Positions 43,493 to 54,786 are shown, numbered from the stretch's first letter. The stretch: DNA of 64,000 bases from Puccinellia tenuiflora (GCA_012064385.1 QRDG01000344.1:51069-115068); one strand, 5' to 3'. Translations and numbers: made by a program. The notes: generated by a model from the sequence alone, not told the origin.

Positions 43493-43845
43493 GTTTATTT
43501 GCAGTTGTACAAGAAGCAGCGCACACCGCTGGTGATGGAGGCGGTTCGAGAGTTAGTGGTGACTAATGCTTGATCTCTTCAGTGTGGAGGATGCACGCTG
43601 GTGCATCTCTAGCGGTGAGAGGTTGTGTGTATTTCGAGAGTTTCTCTTAGTTGGATATAAGGTGTGGCCTGTTAGTTTGGGTCTAGGTTCCCTTGTCTCA
43701 GGCACAGACGACGTTCCATGAGTTAGAGTGTGCGGTTCTTTAACCGCGCTTTGTATGGTTTTTGGGTCCGGTTTCCCTGATTAACAGGATCAATTCTTCT
43801 TCTAATAATGCATAGGCAGAGCTCCTGCTATTTACCGTCAAAAAA
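43472..43845 (+). mobile_element. Truncated LINE/retroposon nested in the LINE (14 bp TSD)
   Basis: ATCATCTCGACATA occurs at 43458-43471 and 43846-43859. The 374 bp insert ends GGCAGAGCTCCTGC...CCGTC and an A run, the kind of 3' end seen in grass LINEs, and carries no coding domain. The host LINE frame resumes across the duplication. Confidence 0.85.
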
Positions 43846-45479
43846 ATCATCTCGACATAAGCTTTGACTTGTTCCGCGACAGAATGTGTGGCACCCCCCC
43901 CCCCCCCCGGCACATGTCACCAGAGAGGCGGTCGCCCCGTGCGCCAGCCCAGGATATCCGGACGCACGTTACGACAATGCAACATAGCAGAAATATCATT
44001 ACACAATCAGATCCAGAGGGCTACAAATGATTTTACATGGCCATCAAGGCATGAGCAATTATCATGGCCAAGTATGGCACGGGACAGAGTTTTAACTGGC
44101 AGCGGAAGTCATAGGTTCGGCAACAGCTTGGAGGGACTCCATTCCACAGGCATCTGGCTGGGCTACTGATCCTAGCATGCTCTTGCTCCATCTCTTTGCT
44201 ATAGTAGAAGATGAATCCTCTCAACGTCTGGCCACATGAAAAGCCAGTTTGAGTACAATGACGTACTCGCAAGAAAACAACCACAAGACATGAACAGTCA
44301 AGAAGTCAGGCAACAAGTAGCTAGCAACAGAAATAATCTAAACATGGAAAGTGTCTACTTACGGCAGTCCAAGTGGGTAACAACATGGCAGCACAACAAA
44401 TCATGGCATAAGCAAATAATAGGGGTATCACCAGTACAGAGTCCAAGCCAGGTGGGGTTGGATCGTATACCAGCGATCACACAAAGAGCTTACCTATGAC
44501 GAATAACGGATGTACCCGTGGGTACCAAATATTAAACATCACCTGTCATCACCACTAGGCCCCACAGCCTTATCACATCTGTCAAACTGCTAGGCCCACT
44601 GGCCTCATATCTCTGCTTGGGGCATGCACGGCTGATGTTGGGTCGGGCCTAACTCTAGGCTCCCAACAATCACACCGTCACCCCAACACGGGTAACCATC
44701 CACGATTCAAGTAACATTCCCTGCATCAGCCTATTGAAATCAGGTTGTTCATCTTTCTTTCAAACCGAACTTAAATTTAACCTCCGGACTCGACAAAGGA
44801 CAATAGTGTGACCGACACTGAACTGTTCCATAACCTAAGAACAAGGCTAGCTGCTAGTTGACACACTCTCGAGAGGTTGCAATTACCACCCATCTAAATG
44901 CACCTTACTTAGCTAAGGCAAGATACACTTACATAACCGTTCACGCTACCAAGACACTCCCTGTATAGCTACCGACATAACTCTATGTCTTATGACGAAG
45001 TGAATCCGGCACGTCCCCAACTCATGAGCGACGCCTAGCTCCGGAACCTTCACAAGACTAGTCCCGATCACAACTATGCAGTATCCGACTAGACTTGCCA
45101 AGTGGGTAGCATCAAAGGAGGCGTGATAGGTTACATAGGCTATGGCTCTCCCATTTGGGCGACAGTGGTAGTGCGTTCAATATTCAGTTTGGTGGCACTA
45201 TGGACTGGCCCCCATCGAAGTTTGGAGGGTTGGTTCATTTAATCCAGTTTCTTTCAACAACATGTCCAAACAACCGAGGATTAGCCCACACAATAAAGGA
45301 TTAGTCCAACACAACAAGTGTAATATCAGGTCATCATGAAACAGATTAGTCCAATGCAAAACCATAATATCATATCAACATGAAACAGAAACAAGTGCAC
45401 ACAATAGTTCAAGCAATAGATAACAAACAACAATAGTTAAACAAACAATAGTTTGCATCGACCGGGTGACTATAGGGCC

Positions 45480-45999
45480 ACCTCCGATCAAGCAAACAAA
45501 GAAACAAATAAATAAATAAAAGCGTCAACCGGGCGACGTGATGCCACCTCAGGCTGATAAAAGAAAATAAAAGAATAACTCAACCGGGCGACGTGATGCC
45601 ACCTCAGGCTGATCAAGGAAATACGCACACCACACTCTACAGAAAAGTAGACGAGATTCAATCCACGTGGGCGGGGCCCAACATGTATTTAGTCGCCGGC
45701 CGGAACTCAACCCACACTTGATGGGTTTATCGTATTGCAGGAAAGTAAAGGTACATGAAATAATAATACTGAAAGTAGGCGAGATTCAATCCACGTGGGC
45801 GGTGCCCAACATGTATTTAGTTGCCGGCCGGAACTCAACCCACACTTGATGGGTTTATCGTATTACAGGAATGAAAACAAAGCCACGATATATCGTGACA
45901 CACAGTTGGCAGGGTGTAAACAAAGTCACGATATCTCGTGACGCGCAGTTGACAGGATGTAAACAAAGCCACGATATCTCGTGACGCACAGTTGACAGA
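45480..45999. repeat. Direct repeats inside the long LTR
   Basis: Three nested sets: CGGGCGACGTGATGCCACC twice (about 45531, 45586); a 125 bp unit with GATTCAATCCACGTGGGCGG and CAACCCACACTTGATGGG twice (45653-45745, 45778-45870); and a 43 bp unit with AACAAAG[C/T]CACGATAT.TCGTG three times (about 45876-45999), each containing the palindrome-like CACGATATATCGTG. Confidence 0.85.
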
Positions 46000-47122
46000 T
46001 GATAATAAGCAATAAAATGCACCGATATGACAGGGTAATATGCAAACAAACAAACACCGCTTGAGTGTTCATAGCAAGTGGTTAGCTTGCCTTCGAAGAT
46101 CGACGCCATTTGGTTTCGGGGTCACGGACACGTCGCGGGTTAGGGTCTCGGTGTGCCGGTACCGTGGAATACCTATACATGCATACGCGGGTGCTGAGCA
46201 TATAAACATTTTACAAAAATATGAAACCTATACCACTGGATAGAGCTTCTCAAACCATGAATTTAGAAATTTGAATCACCTCAAACGGAGCTACGGTTCA
46301 AAAGTTATGGCCGTGCGATGATTAGCTAATCGCTGCCCACTCGAAAAAAAAAAACAGCACGGGCTGCTTCTGAACCGGGCCGGGCCGGTCGCGTACTTCT
46401 CGGAAAATACGTCTTCGTCTCAGGAACACGTAAGCCTCAGGGTACGCCTCCACTTAAACTGACAGTGGGACCGGGCCTAGCCGGGACCCGCCTGTCAGCG
46501 TTACCAGGCGCCATGCGGGTGGTCATCATCCTCTGCGCCGAAAGGCGCACGGGAGCGTGCCCGACGCGGCCTGGGCTGGCTCGGCCACCAGCCGCCGCCG
46601 CCGCCGGCCACCGGTGCCTGGGAGGGCGCTCCGCCGCCGCCAGTCGCCGCTTCCTACGCGCGGACGGCCCGCGGGAGCGAGCCCGACGCGGCTCAGGCCG
46701 GTTCGGCCGCCGACCGCTGACCGCCGTCGCCTGGCGCACTGCCGCCAGCCACCGAGGGCTCGGGAAGGACCGTCCCGCCGCGCCGCCATCGGAGATGGAG
46801 GCCACGGACCCGGGGGAGCACGGGGACTGCCGCCACGGTGCGTGCCCGCGAGCTCGCCGCCGGCAGTTCCCAGACGGGGACGAGACCACGGTGCACCACT
46901 CGACAAACGAACATGTCTAGGAGGGAGAGGAGACCAAGGGGAACCACCCCACCGGGTTAATCGAAGAACGGCTCGATCAGGAGGTTGCCGTGGTCCGTGA
47001 ACCGACGTCGACGTTCATGGCCGAAACGGAGCAGAGCTCCGCCGTTCCGCAGCTAAGCCGAGCAGTGGAGGTTCCAGGGGGAAGGGAGGGAGCTGCTGGG
47101 CGCGCAAGGAAGCTCGGGAGTG

Positions 47123-47131
47123 GTATTTATA
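47123..47131 (-). promoter_or_regulatory. TATA box of the long LTR (minus strand)
   Basis: CTATAAATA on the minus strand is followed by ACTCCCGAGCTTCC and a C/T-rich leader, a textbook plant core promoter; the plus-strand reading is much poorer. It supports the minus orientation of the LTR. Confidence 0.55.
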
Positions 47132-48639
47132 GGCGGGGTGGCCACACACGTGTCCATGGCCATGGAGGTGAGGGGGAGGGGATAAGAACAGGGGGGCTGG
47201 ATAGGGACGTCGAGCTAGATGAACATGGGTCTACAGGGAAGCTACTGTGCGGAAGATTAGGCAGGGTTTAGGGTTAAGCAAGTTTAGCTCACGCCAAAGC
47301 GTGCGTTCAGGACGTCCAGAGCGCGACGTGAGGGACATCGTCGCGTTCCCGCCGACTCGGAGCACCAAATCGAAAACATGTCGTACCACTGGGTTCGTAA
47401 CGACGAGACCAACACAACAAAATAAGCATCATTCCAGGATTCCAAACTTCGCAACACAAGATTTTCAGAAAACCGAGGGTCCACAAGGTGTTCGATGAAA
47501 TGTCAGAGGTCTTCCTCAGCTCAGAAAAATCCCAAAAACTTACAGTACGTTAGGATAGGTGTATGTGGTATGTCTATGGAGTTTGAGATGAATTGGGAAC
47601 TTCGAAGTTTGTCAAATAATTCGGTGTCCAAAATTGCCCTAATGGCATGGGTGTGCCAAGTAAACCAAACCAAATGATCTTGACATGATCTTCTGGATAC
47701 GTGGTTATATATGGGATTTTGTCTTTTTGGAAAAGTTTCAATGTCATATGATATTTTTATCTAGGGGTTGCTTTGGAAATTGCAATAGGCATGGAAAGGG
47801 CATTACAAAGGAAGTACCTCTAATATTGCTCAAATGAGGTTGGGCCAATGGAGTGAAATGTTCAGGAGGGTAAATAATGGACCTCACAAAAATTCCAGAA
47901 TTTTTGGATGAATGCAAGGTGTCCATATAATTTTTGAATTGAAAATGGCATAATAGGGAATATGAATAAACTTGGAATTATTGCTTGGGACTATGAAATA
48001 TTTTTCAATGGGAGTGATGTATATGTACGAGGGACCATCTGTTAGGTTGGTGGATTTTAATTCAAGCTGCAATGGTGGTGGTGGCTTTTGGTGGGATAGA
48101 TGGAGGGGTTTTGGGATCGCCAACTGGAACCAATGTTCGACAGATAAAACAACGGCATGGGAATATGATGGAGGGTGAAGATCGAGGATTATTGGGAAAT
48201 TTCTAAGAGAGAGAAACCAAAATCAAGTCAAAGACTATCTGGTTCAAAGAAAACATTTTGAAAATAGAAAAAGTTTTTCAGGCGTGAGAAAACACCGTTA
48301 AAATTAGGGGCGAATTTTGGGGATGTTACAGAATGTGGGTGTCTCATAGTTTATCCATTACGCACACCATTACGAGCCAGCCACAGATGCCAAAAAGTAA
48401 CAGCAAGAACCACCCGATCTCTCTCCAATGAACGAGCTAGGAAGTCGAACACCCAGAGTTTAGTTCTGGAGAAGAAGCTCTTATGAAGCTGGATATTATA
48501 GAGCGGCTTGATCTCTCCGCACACCTCTTGTGCATACTGACAAAAGAGGAGTGTGTGTTCTGCTGTTTCTTCTAAATTGCAATAGATGCAACTTGTTGAA
48601 GCCGGAATATGACGCCGGCCCTATTGAACTCCGGATGGA

Positions 48640-51330
48640 AGGCAGTCATGCGCAAACCGGGGAGCTGCTGTATGCCGCCTTTGGCGGCAAATCTACGCGT
48701 CATCGCGTACTTCGTTTCCCTATGGGCCTGGCCCATATATGCGGTTGTCATTTCTCCTGCTCTCTTTCGACAATTTGTCTGTACTTCTGATCGAGTGTTG
48801 TAGTCAGCTAGGTAGCACGTTTAGTTCAGGTTTTGTAAACTTTGTTACTTTGATCAGAAAAAATTCATAATAAAAATTATTTCTATTAAAAAAGTTTTAT
48901 TACTTTTATTTTAAATGGAACATAAACATTTTTGAACCCGGGAACATTTTTTCATATATATGAACATATATTTTTTTAGACCATGAATCATTTCGAAGCG
49001 CATGAACATATATTTTTTTGAACCCATGAACAACTTTTTGAACTTCGTGAACATTTTTTCAAATCCACGAACCTATTTTTTAACCCATGAACATAATTTC
49101 GAATTCGTCAACATTTTTTTAGAACCTTGGAACATTTTTTAATATCGTTATCGTGTTTTTTCTCTAACCTCGTGAACAATTTTGTGCACTAATGTGAATA
49201 TTTCAACCCATGAACATTTTCTAAATCCCATGATTTTTTTTTTCAAAATGAGTGAAATTTTCAAAATTTCGTAAGCAAAATAGAAAAGCATATTTCACAC
49301 TAAAAAGTATGCTAGAACATATATTTTAAAATGAACCTTTTCAACTAGAACATTGACCTCATTTGAACTGTTTTAAAAAGTGAGCAGAATATTTTGGTGA
49401 ACGAAATCTATTTTTGACCGATTTTATAAAATGAACAAAAAATGGCGGTGAATGGAAACTATTTTTGAACGATTTTAAAAGTGAGCAGAAAAGGTCGATT
49501 GAACAATTTTAAAGTGAATGGAAAAAGTCATTGAACAATTTTAAAGTGAATGGAAAATGGTGGTGAACTGATACTATATTTGAACGATTTTTAAAGTGAA
49601 CAGAAAAGTCGGTGAACGAAATCTATTTTTGAACGATTTTTAAAAAGTGAACGCAAAATGGCGGTGAACGCAAATAATTTTTAAACGATTTCAAAAGTGA
49701 TCAGGAAAGGTCGGTGAATGAAATCTATTTTCGAACGATTTTAAAAAGCGAACAAAAAGTCTTTGAACAGAAATTATTTTTGAACGATTTCTAAAAAGTG
49801 AACAGAAAATTGCAGTGAACGGAAACTACTTCTGGATGATTTTAAAAGTGAACAGAAAAGGTCGGTAAAAGGAAACTATTTTTGAACGATTTTAAAAGTG
49901 AACGGAAAAGGTCGATGAACAAAACCTATTTTTGAACGATTTTAAAAAGTGAACATAAAAAGTCTTTGAGCATAAATTATTTTTGAACAGTTTTGAAAAA
50001 GTGAACGGAAAATGGCGGTGAATGGAAACTATTTTTGAACGATTTTAAAAGTGAACAGAAAAGGTCGGTGAACGAAATCTATTTTTGAACGATTTTAAAA
50101 AGTGAACAAAAAAGTCTTTGAACATAAATTATTTTTGAATAGTTTTTAAAAAGTGAACGGAAAATGGTGCTGAACTGAAACTATATTTGAACGATTTTTA
50201 AAGTGATCAGAAAAGTCGGTGAACGAAATCTATTTTTGAACGATTTTTAAAAAGTGAACAGAAAAAGTATCTCAACAGAAATTATTTTTGAACGATTTTT
50301 CAAAAGTGAACGCAAAATGGTGGTGAATGGAAACAATTTTTAAACGATTTCAAAAGTGAACATGAAAGGTCGGTGAATGAAATCTATTTTTGAACAATTT
50401 TAAAAAGTGAACAGAAAAAGTATCTGAACAGAAATTATTTTTTAACAATTTTCAAAAGTGAACATAAAATGCTTGTGAACTGAAACTATTTTTGAATGAT
50501 TTTAAAAGTGAATAGAAAAGGTCGGTTAACAAAATCTATTTTTGAACAGTTTTTAAAAAGTGAACAGAAAAAGTATCTGAACAGAAATTATTTTTCAATG
50601 ATTTTTAAAAAGTGAACAGAAAATGGCGGTGAACGGAAATTATTTTTGAACGATTTCAAAAGTAAACAGGAAAGGTCGGTGAACGAAATCTATTTTTTGA
50701 ACGATTTTTGAAAAGTGAACAGAACAAGTATCTGAATAGAAATTATTTTTGAACGATTTTTAAAAAGTGAAAGGAAAATGGCGGTGAACGGAAACTATTT
50801 TTGAACGATTTCAAATAGTTACCAGAAACTATTTTAGAACGATTTTAAAAGTGTACATAAAATGTCGATGAACGGAAATTATTTTTAAAGATTTTTGAAA
50901 AATGAACAGAAAAGGCTTGTGAACAGAAGGTATTTTTGAACAATTTTAAAAAGTGAACAAAAACTATTTTGGAACGATTTTGAAAAGTGGACTAAAAATG
51001 ACGGCGAACGGAAACTGTATGAAGAAAGGCGCATTAAAAAGAAAAAAACTAAACAGATAAAAAGAAAACTGAAAATGAAATAAGAAAACATAAAAGAAAA
51101 AAAAAAAGAAACACGAAAGCGGAAAAGAAAAAGAATCGTCGCAACCTAGAGTCGTCAGCCATCGCACAAGCAGGCAACCCAAGTTCCGATACAGGAATAG
51201 AAAAGCGAAGGAAGCGCGTCATAATGGGCCTGGCCCAATCGGCTGCCAGTCGCGCGTAATAACCAGCGGGGGTGAGCGGTGCGAGCGCCTTTTGCCGCAA
51301 AAGGCGGCAAATAGGATTTGCCCGCAACCG
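48640..51330. mobile_element. Foldback-like element with degenerate 'GAACGATTTTAAAAAGTG' array
   Basis: The two ends share inverted features: TTGCCGCCTTTGGCGGCAAAT with ATGGGCCTGGCCCA at the left (48660-48740) and ATGGGCCTGGCCCAA followed by TTGCCGCAAAAGGCGGCAAAT at the right (51226-51312). Between them (48950-51020) runs an AT-rich array of some 30 degenerate units of roughly 60-70 bp built from TTTTTGAACGATTTTAAAA, AGTGAACAGAAAA and GGTCGGTGAACGAAA. No coding is present. The ends suggest a Mutator-like or foldback transposon, but I could not fix exact TIR ends or a TSD. Confidence 0.65.
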
Positions 51331-51600
51331 CCATAGGTTTATTTTCATTTTACCCGGAGCCCGTGTCGCCCAGCGATAGGTAACGAAGGTAGGAGGAAAA
51401 TCGTAGTACTTCCTTGCTTGGGCCGGCCCACGGTGGACAACATGTGGGCGAGTCGGTGCTACATCTCGCAGTGAGCGAGAAATAGTGCCATTAGAAAGCT
51501 CTTGACTTGGCATCAGCCCGGTTACCCGCTGCTCCATCATCTCGGCATCTCCCATTCTCCCCGGTAGCTCGTTCCATACGGTGACGTCGCGGCCACACCG
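51331..51600. other. Upstream region of the PPR gene
   Basis: No TATA box is obvious within 270 bp of the start; the sequence becomes GC-rich from 51530, as is common in grass 5' regions. Confidence 0.4.
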
Positions 51601-52799
51601 ATGCTGCCGTCGATCTCGCCGGCGCGGCTGCACAAGCTGGTGACCGCGCAGACGGACCCGCTCCTGGCGCTCGAGCTCGTCACCGTCACCTCCCCGACCA
51701 CCACGCCGCACCCTGCCACCCTCCACGCGCTCCTCCTCCGCCTCTCCCGCCGCCGCGACCACCTCCCCCACGCGCTCGCCCTCGTCCGCCGCCTCCCGTC
51801 CCCTCCCTCCCCGCGCCTCCTCCTGCCGCTGCTCCTCTCCGTCCTCCGCCTCCGCGGCCCGCCCCACCTCTTCATGTCCACCTTCAACACCCTCTTCGTC
51901 TCCGGCCCCAGCCCACTCTCGCTCCACCCGCAGCTTCTTCTCCGCCTCCTCTCTGCCCTCTCCTCCACCGCAGCCTACTTCCCCTCCGCGTTTCACCTCC
52001 TCCGGCTCGTCTCCTCCCGCCTTCCCCTCCCCGCGCCGCTCGTCCTCGCTTCCCACAACCTGCTCATCGAGGCCGCCGCCCGCTCCGGCCACCTCGCCAT
52101 CTCGCTCTCGCTCTTTCACCGCCTGCGCTCACTCCACGTCTCCCCCGACGCCGACACCTACCGCATACTCACCCAGTCGCTGTGCCGCCGCGGCCAGGTC
52201 CACACTGCCACTACCCTGCTCGACGAAATGCTGCACAGGGGTATCCCTGCCGATCCGCTTGCGTACACCACCGTGCTCAACGCCCTGTGCCGCAAGAAGC
52301 AGCTCAGGGAGGCCTACCGATTGCTGTGCCTCATGCGAGGCCGTGGGGTCTCTCCTGACATTGTGCATTACAACACAGTGATTGTCGGAATGTGCCGTGA
52401 AGGGCCCCACTGGATGCCTGCAAGGTGATCAGGGATATGACGGATAGTAGCTGCATACCGAATGTGGTGTCGTATGCAGCCGTAGTGAACGGGTTGTGCG
52501 TGAGTGGGCTGTTTGACAAGGCTGAGACTTACTTGGAAGATATGGTAGGGAAAGGGATTATACCGCACTTCTCGGTGTTTCATTCGGTGATTAAGGGGTG
52601 TTGTACAGTTGGCAAGGTACGGGAGGCTGCACGAATGATGAATCGGATGCTTGAACTTGGGGTGGCTCCACATGTTGAGACATGGAGCTCAGTGATCAGC
52701 AGCGTTTGTAATGACGAGGACTATGTTGAGGTGATTTTGTTGCAAATGATGAAAGGAAGGCAGAGCTGCTCGAACATGATGTCAAGGAGTACCTGGTGA
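51601..52799 (+). pseudogene. PPR (P-class) protein gene with frameshifts
   Basis: Intronless, starting MLPSISPARLHKLV, a plausible organellar targeting region rich in Leu/Arg/Ser. From about residue 178 it contains pentatricopeptide motifs in order: DADTYRILTQSLCRRGQV, DPLAYTTVLNALCRKKQL, DIVHYNTVIVGMCREG, NVVSYAAVVNGLCVSGLF, HFSVFHSVIKGCCTVGKV and HVETWSSVISSVC. After CREG the frame breaks at about 52403 (GGGCCCC, one base short) and the third PPR continues in another frame (DACKVIRDM...). A second break lies near 52745, after which the other frame reads on to about 52945. PPR proteins bind organellar RNA sequence-specifically. Either the gene is dead or the single-base gaps are assembly errors. 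Confidence 0.8.
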
Positions 52800-54094
52800 T
52801 GGTGTTGTGTGGCACAGTGGCAGAGATGCAAGAAGCGATCAATCGAAGTTCTTTATATCCTGGGGCGGATGATATAACAATCAGCTTTGTGAAAAAATCA
52901 AGTCACAGTGCAAAAAGTGGAGCACAAAGGCATCTTTTCTGCTAAAATGCAGCTGCTGGAGGAAACATGCCGTTTGTCAAAGGTGGGAGATCATGGTCAC
53001 ATATCACCTCAAGGGCAGCTGCTGTGGTGCTGATCACAATGTTTAACTGAAGCCAGTACTGATAGAAAAAATAGTTCCCTACTTGGTTGTGAGGTGTGCA
53101 AATGCAAAGTAGGCGTGGAGGTCACGCTGAGGAACCAGAGGCTGTCAACCAGTGAGAATCCTGCAGTGCTAGGAGGGAAGCTGCTGCAAGCTACTTTAGC
53201 GCTGACGGGTGAAGCTGAAGAGTTGGAGGTCGCTGCAAAAAAGTACATGGCACAAAAAAGGGTTTTGATGTTTTCATTCTTGCAGAGGGAACCATGGTGG
53301 TTTGTGGAGTGTGCGATGTAAACTTGTAGAAAGCACAGATCCTACTTCAGTATTAACAGCCAGCGCAGAACAGATACGCCGCCTTTGTACTACAATTCTC
53401 TCTATCTGAAGGCTTGAGGCTGTATGGTGTTCGTACTCTACTTTATCAAGCACCATGCTTCCACCAGTATCCTTCATGTTGATCAAAAAACAGCGTTTGC
53501 AACTAAAGTTTGTGGGTACTTTGGGATCCGATGAGAAATCTAATGCCTGCCAGAATATTGCAAACTTCTGCGCAGCTCTACTCTGTTAGGGAAGAGATGA
53601 GATGACATAGATAAAGCACTAGCAGTGATGACCAGTACTGAGAACATTATATACTGTTCTTCAGGGTTAGTGTTCAGTATATCCAGATAGGGGTAGTGGC
53701 AACGGTGTTGGTAGTTAACTTCCTTAATCTGTGTTTTTTTTTCAAGTCTCGCTGCAGTTAATTAGAAAATTGCTCTGCTTCCACCTATACCGAGGCGATT
53801 TGTTGTAGTGCTGATTGTCTCAATTGTCAACCATGTCTTGGGGCATCTGGTGTTTATTCTTGTACAAGAGTAACTGAACATAACTAGCAACGTGTTAGCG
53901 GTTTTTAGCTCAGTTAGAAGTATGTTCAACTGCAAAAAAAAAGTATGTTGAAAATGTAAAGTTTTCTTCAGAAATATGAAGAATTAATTTTAAGTTCTTT
54001 TCATCTTGTTTGGCACCTTGAGTTTGTTCTGCTAGCTTTTCGTCATGATTTTGGCATAGAGTGTTCTGAAATTCTTAAATTTCATTAGACTTGT
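52800..54094. other. Downstream of the PPR gene: no clear gene
   Basis: Short frames (for example 53094-53321) without domains. The shifted PPR frame runs to about 52945. One poly(A) micro-insertion candidate lies at 53918-53949. Confidence 0.45.
53918..53949 (+). mobile_element. Third candidate poly(A) micro-insertion
   Basis: AAGTATGTT occurs at 53918-53926 and 53941-53949, separated by CAACTGC plus seven A (53927-53940). The repeat is only 9 bp, so chance is more likely than for the two other cases, but the layout (short head, GC then A tail, direct repeat) is the same. Confidence 0.5.
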
Positions 54095-54290
54095 GCATCA
54101 TATTGTTCTTAAAGTCTTTGCAGCTTCTGATGGTGTCAAGGCGTGGGAAATACTAAAAGATAAATCTTTCAACATAGACCTTGTTCTAACTGAAGTTGAA
54201 CTTACTTTAATGTCTGGGTTCCTGCTACTCTCCACAAGCATGGAACACGACGCTTGCAAGAATATCCGGGTGGCCAGTGTCAGGTTTGCT
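54095..54290 (+). pseudogene. Orphan receiver-domain exon of a pseudo-response regulator (PRR)
   Basis: The frame AASDGVKAWEILKDKSF followed by NIDLVLTEVELTLMSGF and STSMEHDACKNI matches the receiver domain of plant clock PRR proteins (PRR5/59/95 type), including the DLVLTEVE segment around the pseudo-phosphoacceptor. An acceptor-like TCTTTGCAG precedes it, and similarity ends after CKNI, where PRR genes have an exon border. 'ELTLMSG' and 'CKNIR' replace the usual ELPLMSG and CKNIP. No other PRR exon (VIMMSS..., CCT domain) is found near, so this is a transplanted or residual gene fragment. Confidence 0.75.
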
Positions 54291-54724
54291 CAGAAAAAGT
54301 GGAGACAATTACACCAGCTGTATGCTGGAGTTTGTACTACATATTGTAGATTAGGCTCTGGACCTCGTACATAGTAGAATTTGTCAGTAGGCATCAGAGA
54401 ACATATATAGTTTCGGATTAAGATGAGATATCTCTATTCCCGTAGCAGCTTTGTAACTCGCTCTCTCTTTTTGTTTGCCGAGAGTTCGTCGATCCATATT
54501 TGAGTGGTCTATCTCTGTAAATTTCAATAGAGTTTGTTTGGGTGAAATTAAAAGTTGGTGCACCGTTTGCTGTATGCGAATCACTGGTTGTTTGAAATTT
54601 TAATACAGTTTTTTTAGGGGGAAACTACAGTTGATGGGTGTCTAGATGTTCAACCGAGACCTCGTGCCAGCCCAAGCCTAACAAGAAAGTCGATCTGGCC
54701 ACGCGGCCCAGATACGCGCACGCC

Positions 54725-54786
54725 GCTCTAGAGCATTCCACCGTTGGTACGGAAGCCTCGATCCACGAGGCTCTAGAGCATTCCAC
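54725..54786 (+). promoter_or_regulatory. Paired 17 bp repeat with HSE-like core upstream of HSP70
   Basis: GCTCTAGAGCATTCCAC occurs identically at 54725-54741 and 54770-54786, about 170-230 bp before the HSP70 start codon. AGAGCATTCC is one base off the heat-shock-element core (GAAnnTTC), so the pair could be a weak heat-shock factor site. Duplicated exact copies in a promoter are suggestive, not proof. Confidence 0.4.

Larger units (their letters stand above)
43887..48330 (-). mobile_element. 4.4 kb solo LTR inside the LINE (TSD GAATG)
   Basis: The segment starts TGTGGCACC and ends GATGTTACA (TGT...ACA) between 5 bp repeats GAATG at 43882-43886 and 48331-48335, and removing it restores the LINE reading frame. 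There are no gag or pol frames and no repeated terminal block, so it behaves as a very long solo LTR rather than a complete element. Orientation is minus: read that way it begins TGTAACATCCCC, has CTATAAATACC (47123-47131) followed by a C/T-rich leader, and ends GGTGCCACA. Its length recalls the large LTRs of grass LARD elements such as Sukkula; that identity is only a suggestion. Confidence 0.85.
42882..48620 (-). mobile_element. LINE, minus strand, split by two later insertions
   Basis: The 3' end is the poly(T) run at 42881-42890 followed (minus strand) by a short 3' UTR and the RNase H end of ORF2 (42914-43457). The ORF2 text continues at 43860-43886 (VAEQVKAYVEMIEL) and, across a 4.4 kb LTR, at 48336-48610 (zf-RVT: CIYCNLEETAEHTLLFC, then LWVFDFLARSLERDRVVLAV, TFWHLWLARN). 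The joined reading is colinear with plant LINE ORF2 and in frame across the LTR junction, with one in-frame stop (after RNG, about 48350). Its 5' limit near 48620 is approximate, at the boundary with the next repeat. Confidence 0.88.

Noticed and set aside
46437..47000. Several overlapping GC-rich frames
   Set aside because: They lie in the GC-rich part of the 4.4 kb solo LTR downstream of its TATA box, on both strands; composition effect.
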